Shown here piece after piece: positions 6,359 through 9,536 of a DNA stretch of 9,536 nt (within the stretch, counting starts at the first letter, position 1; every line of letters begins with the position of its first letter). This DNA comes from an uncultured Eubacteriales bacterium. GTDB lineage: Bacteria > Bacillota > Clostridia > Oscillospirales > Butyricicoccaceae. The notes under the pieces are model-generated. The model had not been told where the DNA came from. It saw only the letters and a program-made list of their open reading frames with translations, and did no database searches. A program made the translations under genes and the position numbers. The DNA lies in the NCBI GenBank assembly GCA_934630445.1, contig CAKTWY010000096.1:1-9536 (forward strand). The letters run 5' to 3'.

Positions 6359-7024
6359 TTACGGTTCCTCCTGCCGCTCCTGCTCCCTGCGGTACCAGAT
6401 ATAGCTCATTACACCCGGCAGCAGGACAGCGACGGCGAGCGGCACGAAAAGTGCCAACATGCGCCACATGTCGCCCGGCAGGAAAGCGCCGGCCAGCGCG
6501 ACAAACCCGGCTGCAAACATCAGCTGACCGCCCAGACGCTGCGTGCGCGTCCACACCGCTTCGCTGGAAAGTGCCCACGGCGTTCTGAAACCGCAAAAAA
6601 AGTTCTGCCGAAACTTCGGCATCATGTTTCCGAGCGCGATATAAAGAATTCCGCACAGCGCGCACACGAGCGTAGCGACATTGACCGTGCCGGGGCGCAG
6701 GCTCTCGGTGATAACGACACCCGTCACCACCAGGAGGAACAGCATCATAATGATCTGAAACAGGTCATACGACCCGCGGAACTTGTCATAGCTGCGGCCC
6801 TTCGGGTCAATCAGCGGCAGGACAAAGAACAGCGCGCCGAAAAGCGGCGCCATGCCGGCCACGAGCCAGAGCTGATATTTCGCGCTGTACTCCACCGCGC
6901 CGTCAAAACCCCAGTGCATCGGGATCTGCGCGGGCAGCACCCTGTAGACCGCCGCGACGGCGATCAGCGGCAGAAACGACAGCGCCCATGCGAGGATCTG
7001 TAATTTTGTAATTTTCAATTTCAC
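6359..7024 (-). CDS. sdpI: SdpI-family membrane protein
   Basis: A 221-residue integral membrane protein with six predicted hydrophobic segments near residues 8-28, 52-72, 88-107, 114-132, 166-184 and 189-209. The N-terminus is DUF1648-like, with LPAQIPMHWGFDGAVE (30-45). The SdpI signature follows, with GNMMPKFRQNF (132-142), GFRTPWALSSEAVW (145-158) and RTQRLGG (160-166). In Bacillus subtilis, SdpI gives immunity to the SdpC killing toxin and sequesters the repressor SdpR; many homologues occur without the toxin and their role is unknown. The start is taken as GTG 7024, which overlaps the repressor's TGA stop as GTGA (7024-7021), so the two are translationally coupled; AGGAGAGG lies upstream. 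The extended frame from ATG 7057 would begin inside the repressor gene and is less likely. No toxin gene is in the window. Confidence 0.88.
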   Translation of the reverse strand: MKLKITKLQILAWALSFLPLIAVAAVYRVLPAQIPMHWGFDGAVEYSAKYQLWLVAGMAPLFGALFFVLPLIDPKGRSYDKFRGSYDLFQIIMMLFLLVVTGVVITESLRPGTVNVATLVCALCGILYIALGNMMPKFRQNFFCGFRTPWALSSEAVWTRTQRLGGQLMFAAGFVALAGAFLPGDMWRMLALFVPLAVAVLLPGVMSYIWYRREQERQEEP

Positions 7025-7293
7025 GATTTCGCCTCTCCTTTCAGGCCCGTGATCCATTCCAGCAGCTCATCGACCACGGACATATTGAGCTCGTAATAAA
7101 TATATTTGCCCCTTTTGTCATCTAGTATCAATTCCGCCTCACGCAGAGCTGCAAGATGATGCGAGATCGTCGCGCCCGACACATCGAAATGCGCCGCGAT
7201 CTCCCCAGCGGGAAGCGCACCGCCGCGCAGGAGGCGGAGGATCTCGCGCCGCGTCGGGTCGGACAGCGCCTTGAATGTCTGCTGAAAGCCCAT
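7021..7293 (-). CDS. sdpR: ArsR-family repressor, SdpR-like
   Basis: A 90-residue winged-helix DNA-binding protein. It opens with the ArsR block FKALSDPTRREILRLL (7-22). The helix-turn-helix spans about 29-54 (EIAAHFDVSGATISHHL at 31-47), and the wing strand reads KRGKYIYYEL (60-69). It has no cysteine at all, so the classic ELCVCD metal site is absent and metal sensing by that route is ruled out. This fits SdpR-type autorepressors, which respond to their partner SdpI rather than to metal. ATG 7293 has GAGGGAAGG just upstream. Its promoter is flanked by two identical palindromes (7316-7333 and 7372-7389) that are probably its own operators. It overlaps the SdpI-like gene by 4 nt. Confidence 0.92.
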   Translation of the reverse strand: MGFQQTFKALSDPTRREILRLLRGGALPAGEIAAHFDVSGATISHHLAALREAELILDDKRGKYIYYELNMSVVDELLEWITGLKGEAKS

Positions 7294-7315
7294 TTACCTT
7301 CCCTCATTCCATACA

Positions 7316-7333
7316 TTTAGATATTTATCTAAA
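7316..7333. promoter_or_regulatory. Operator O1, overlapping the transcription start of the repressor gene
   Basis: TTTAGATATTTATCTAAA is an 8-2-8 perfect inverted repeat. It lies 3 bp downstream of the -10 box and covers the expected transcription start (about 7330). Bound protein would block RNA polymerase. The length and AT-rich form fit sites of ArsR-family dimers. The protein assignment is inferred from position. Confidence 0.75.
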
Positions 7334-7336
7334 CGT

Positions 7337-7365
7337 ATGATAGCAGACAGCAGCACTTCTGTCAA
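7337..7365 (-). promoter_or_regulatory. Strong sigma-A promoter of the repressor/SdpI pair
   Basis: A perfect -35 TTGACA (7365-7360), a 17-bp spacer and -10 TATCAT (7342-7337, five of six consensus bases) form a near-ideal promoter on the minus strand. It is bracketed by the two palindromic operators, so it should be strong when free and tightly shut when repressor is bound. Confidence 0.88.
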
Positions 7366-7371
7366 GATATA

Positions 7372-7389
7372 TTTAGATAAATATCTAAA
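7372..7389. promoter_or_regulatory. Operator O2, upstream of the -35 box
   Basis: TTTAGATAAATATCTAAA is the exact reverse complement of O1, and the match extends to 23 bp (7372-7394 against 7311-7333). It begins 6 bp upstream of the -35 box. Centres are 56 bp apart, close to 5.3 helical turns. Two repressor dimers could bind cooperatively around the promoter. Confidence 0.72.
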
Positions 7390-7398
7390 TGTATAATC

Positions 7399-7431
7399 AA
7401 AAAGGGATCCACTGCAAAATGCAGCGGATCC
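7399..7431 (-). terminator. Intrinsic terminator of the hydantoinase/oxoprolinase-family gene
   Basis: An 11-bp stem (7431-7421 with 7415-7405) with loop ATTTT, one C, then five U residues (7403-7399). The single G-U pair (7425 with 7411) is a wobble only on the minus strand. It starts about 18 nt after the stop codon and ends just before operator O2, which separates this gene from the repressor pair. Confidence 0.85.
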
Positions 7432-7449
7432 TTTGTACGCTTGCTTATG

Positions 7450-9453
7450 CTAGAACCCCATCGTTCCGACCGCGCAGGCTGTGGCCACGCTTCCCAGATA
7501 AACGGTGCAGTCCTTCGCTTCCGCCTCTTCGGCGGAAAGAGACGAGGTAACTGCAATGTTCCCTTTTGCCCCGCGCCGCAGCGCTTCGGCCCTTGCACCC
7601 TGTTCCGCTTCCGAAAGTGCGAACGCGGCTGCGTCCTCCAGCTTTTTGAAAACCCTGTTTCCGCCGTTTCCGAAAACCGTATATCCCGCCGTGCCCTCCG
7701 CGCCGCTGTCGGGCTTGATCTGCACGGAGCAGGACGCGCTGACGCTGCCGACGATCGCCCCCAGCGCATTGGCGACTTCGTGATATTGGGGGATAATGGC
7801 GCGCGTGCCGAGCATTTCAGCCACATCCTCTAAGAAAATACCGATCGGCGCGCCGACCCCTACCAGGGAATAATCCGTTCGGAACATGGTTGAAAGCATC
7901 GCATCCCGCTTTCCGCTCCTTGCAGCCTCGTAATTTTCCTCGATAAAGCGCGCGACCTCCCGGCTGACGCCGTTTTTCATATACTGCGCATACTTGTTTT
8001 CAAGCAGCGCCTCGACGATATGGATATACAGCCTGCGCTTCACCGCGTCGTATACCAGATCGCAGACCTCCTGAACGGATCGTCCAAGATTATGGGCGGC
8101 AAAGCGCGCGCCGAGCAGAGACGCTTCGCGGTCATAACCGCTGAAATCGCCCCGGATATGCATCACGTCGGTGGGTGTCAGTCCGCACAGCTGCACGGCG
8201 CCGTTCCGGATCAGCCGTTTCACATCAAGTGTATAAATATCCTTCCCGACTGCCTGTGCCGCTTCGGCGACGGGCAGGGGCTTCTCTTTCAGCGCGGCGC
8301 ACAGTGCCCTTTCCTCGTCCGTGTATCCCGGGGTTTCGCCGATGTCTTTCATGAGAACATAATGCTCATACAGGAAATGCGTGTGCTTTTTCAGCGGGAG
8401 CTTTTTGAGATCCTCCGTGATGGAAGGATACTCTTTGGCAGCGATACACAGTGGAATCACCCGGTAAGGCTCCAAAAACAATTCTTTTTCATCATAATGA
8501 ACCGCGCTGTCACCGCCCAGACCGAAGGTTTTCACATACAGCCCATCCACGAAGGTCTTCCATCTTCCGATGGAAACACCGTCCGTCACCGTCACGGGCG
8601 CGCCGTTTTTCACCAGGGCAATATCCGTCGTCGTGCCGCCCATGTCTACGACAATGCTGTTCGGGCTGTCGGTCAGCTTTGTGCAGCCGACGGCGCTCGC
8701 GGCAGGTCCGCACAGAAGCGTTTCTACCGGGCGCAGGGCGGCAAATTCCTCCGACATCAGGCTGCCGTCGCTGCGCACGATCACGAGTGCCTCAGGATGG
8801 ATCCCGCGTGCGGAGAGCGCTTTTTTCACAGCGGCCAAAAAGTCGCTGATCACCGGGAACAGACCGGCGTTCAAAAGCGTGCTGGATGCCCGCTGCAGAC
8901 AGTTCAGCTCGGAAAACAGCTCATGCCCGCACACGACCGGGATCTTATAGCTTTCCTGAAAGATCTGCTTGGCCTTTTTTTCAACCACGGCTCCATTGCG
9001 CATGGCGTTCATTTCGACAATCCCGACGCCGTCGCAGTGCGCAAAGCGCTCCTTCAACTGGGCGCGGAACAATTCCCAATCCGGCTCGCGCTCGATCTCA
9101 CCGGAAAACCTGGTAAAGCTCTCCTGGATGTACATATCCCCGGAAGGGGGCAGGCCATATGCTCCTCCGTACCGGTCGATCACCTTTTTGTCTCCGCCGA
9201 AAAAAATCAGTTTTGCCTGTCCGACTTTGTCCTCGACGCAGGCGTTTGTCGCAAGGGTCGTCGAAAGGGAAATCGTTTCCGCTTTCCTGACCAGATCCGC
9301 CGGAAGCGCGTCGATCGCCCCCAGGATACCGACAGACAAGTCATTTTTCGTCGTGAGCGCCTTTGTGCCGGCGAGAATGGTTTTGCTTTCAAAATCATAG
9401 AGCACTGCGTCCGTGTAAGTGCCCCCCGTATCGATCCCAATTCCGAGTTTCAT
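7450..9453 (-). CDS. Hydantoinase A/oxoprolinase-family ASKHA protein, short form
   Basis: A 667-residue cytoplasmic protein of the HyuA/OplA N-terminal family, whose members use ATP to activate amide or carbonyl substrates. The N-terminal domain (about 3-180) opens with the phosphate-binding loop GIGIDTGGTYTDAV (4-17). The hydantoinase A domain (about 185-490) has IVRSDGSLMSEEF (225-237), RPVETLLCGPAASAVG (241-256) and the second phosphate loop VVDMGGTTTDIAL (268-280), then GRWKTFVDGLYVKTFGLGGD (296-315). The C-terminal part has VGVGAPIGIFL (531-541) and EVANALGAIVG (559-569), matching the adenosine-side motifs of this fold. Nucleotide binding is therefore likely intact. No hydantoinase B partner is present downstream (a terminator follows) and only 83 nt are visible upstream. 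Hydantoinase, oxoprolinase and ketone carboxylase activities are all known for relatives, so the substrate cannot be named. ATG 9453 has only a weak GGTGATG ribosome site but begins exactly at the conserved motif. Confidence 0.92.
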   Translation of the reverse strand: MKLGIGIDTGGTYTDAVLYDFESKTILAGTKALTTKNDLSVGILGAIDALPADLVRKAETISLSTTLATNACVEDKVGQAKLIFFGGDKKVIDRYGGAYGLPPSGDMYIQESFTRFSGEIEREPDWELFRAQLKERFAHCDGVGIVEMNAMRNGAVVEKKAKQIFQESYKIPVVCGHELFSELNCLQRASSTLLNAGLFPVISDFLAAVKKALSARGIHPEALVIVRSDGSLMSEEFAALRPVETLLCGPAASAVGCTKLTDSPNSIVVDMGGTTTDIALVKNGAPVTVTDGVSIGRWKTFVDGLYVKTFGLGGDSAVHYDEKELFLEPYRVIPLCIAAKEYPSITEDLKKLPLKKHTHFLYEHYVLMKDIGETPGYTDEERALCAALKEKPLPVAEAAQAVGKDIYTLDVKRLIRNGAVQLCGLTPTDVMHIRGDFSGYDREASLLGARFAAHNLGRSVQEVCDLVYDAVKRRLYIHIVEALLENKYAQYMKNGVSREVARFIEENYEAARSGKRDAMLSTMFRTDYSLVGVGAPIGIFLEDVAEMLGTRAIIPQYHEVANALGAIVGSVSASCSVQIKPDSGAEGTAGYTVFGNGGNRVFKKLEDAAAFALSEAEQGARAEALRRGAKGNIAVTSSLSAEEAEAKDCTVYLGSVATACAVGTMGF

Positions 9454-9488
9454 GTCATCACCATTTTAAATTCTAATTTCTAAAACAT

Positions 9489-9517
9489 ATGATAGCAAAG
9501 CCGCTCCGCCTGCGCAA
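9489..9517 (-). promoter_or_regulatory. Probable extended -10 promoter of the hydantoinase/oxoprolinase-family gene
   Basis: TATCAT (9494-9489) is preceded by TGC, giving an extended -10, with a weak -35 TTGCGC (9517-9512) at 17 bp. The start would fall near 9482, leaving a leader of about 28 nt that is AT-rich. The remaining bases to 9536 show no further feature. Confidence 0.65.
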
Positions 9518-9536
9518 GAGAACAGCTGATTTATGA

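Noticed and set aside
9452..9466. A four-codon frame (ATG GTG ATG ACA TGA) whose stop overlaps the hydantoinase-family start
   Set aside because: It is too short to call and has no ribosome site of its own; it is probably chance within the weak ribosome-binding region.
8020..9483. A 487-codon open frame on the plus strand opposite the hydantoinase-family gene
   Set aside because: It mirrors a gene with clear family motifs on the minus strand. Its translation has no recognisable domain and is rich in His, Arg and Gln as expected of an antisense frame in GC-rich DNA.

Overview
The window looks like a GC-rich member of the Bacillota (Clostridia). Three things point there: S-layer homology (SLH) wall anchors together with a lipoprotein, an ECF-type vitamin transporter, and cobalamin riboswitches that end in intrinsic terminators. 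An ArsR/SdpI pair of Bacillus/Clostridium type agrees with this. Every supported gene lies on the minus strand, so the window reads from right to left. The lineage is inferred; there is no rRNA to confirm it.

Right part (about 9536-7399): an extended -10 promoter drives one long gene for a short-form hydantoinase A/oxoprolinase-family ASKHA protein, closed by a hairpin terminator. Next (7389-6359) is an ArsR-type repressor translationally coupled to an SdpI-like membrane protein. Their promoter sits between two perfect palindromes that are very likely the repressor's own operators.

Centre and left (6246-254): a sigma-A promoter leads into a cobalamin riboswitch and terminator, then five tightly packed genes. 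In order they encode (1) a secreted protein with a transcobalamin-like alpha/alpha-barrel region and three SLH domains, (2) a probable lipoprotein ending in a DUF4430 (transcobalamin C-terminal-like) domain, (3) EcfT, (4) a fused double EcfA ATPase and (5) an ECF S component. Twenty-odd bases after the last stop a second, divergent cobalamin riboswitch begins. It ends in its own terminator at the window edge and must control a gene beyond position 1.

The main point of interest is the five-gene operon. The two halves of animal B12 carriers (intrinsic factor, transcobalamin) appear as two separate bacterial proteins. One is tied to the cell wall and the other to the membrane, next to a B12-regulated ECF importer. 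The likely role is to capture cobalamin at the surface between the two modules and pass it to the S component for ATP-driven import, with the whole operon shut off by cobalamin through the riboswitch. Domain assignments come from motif recognition; ligand and mechanism are inferred.
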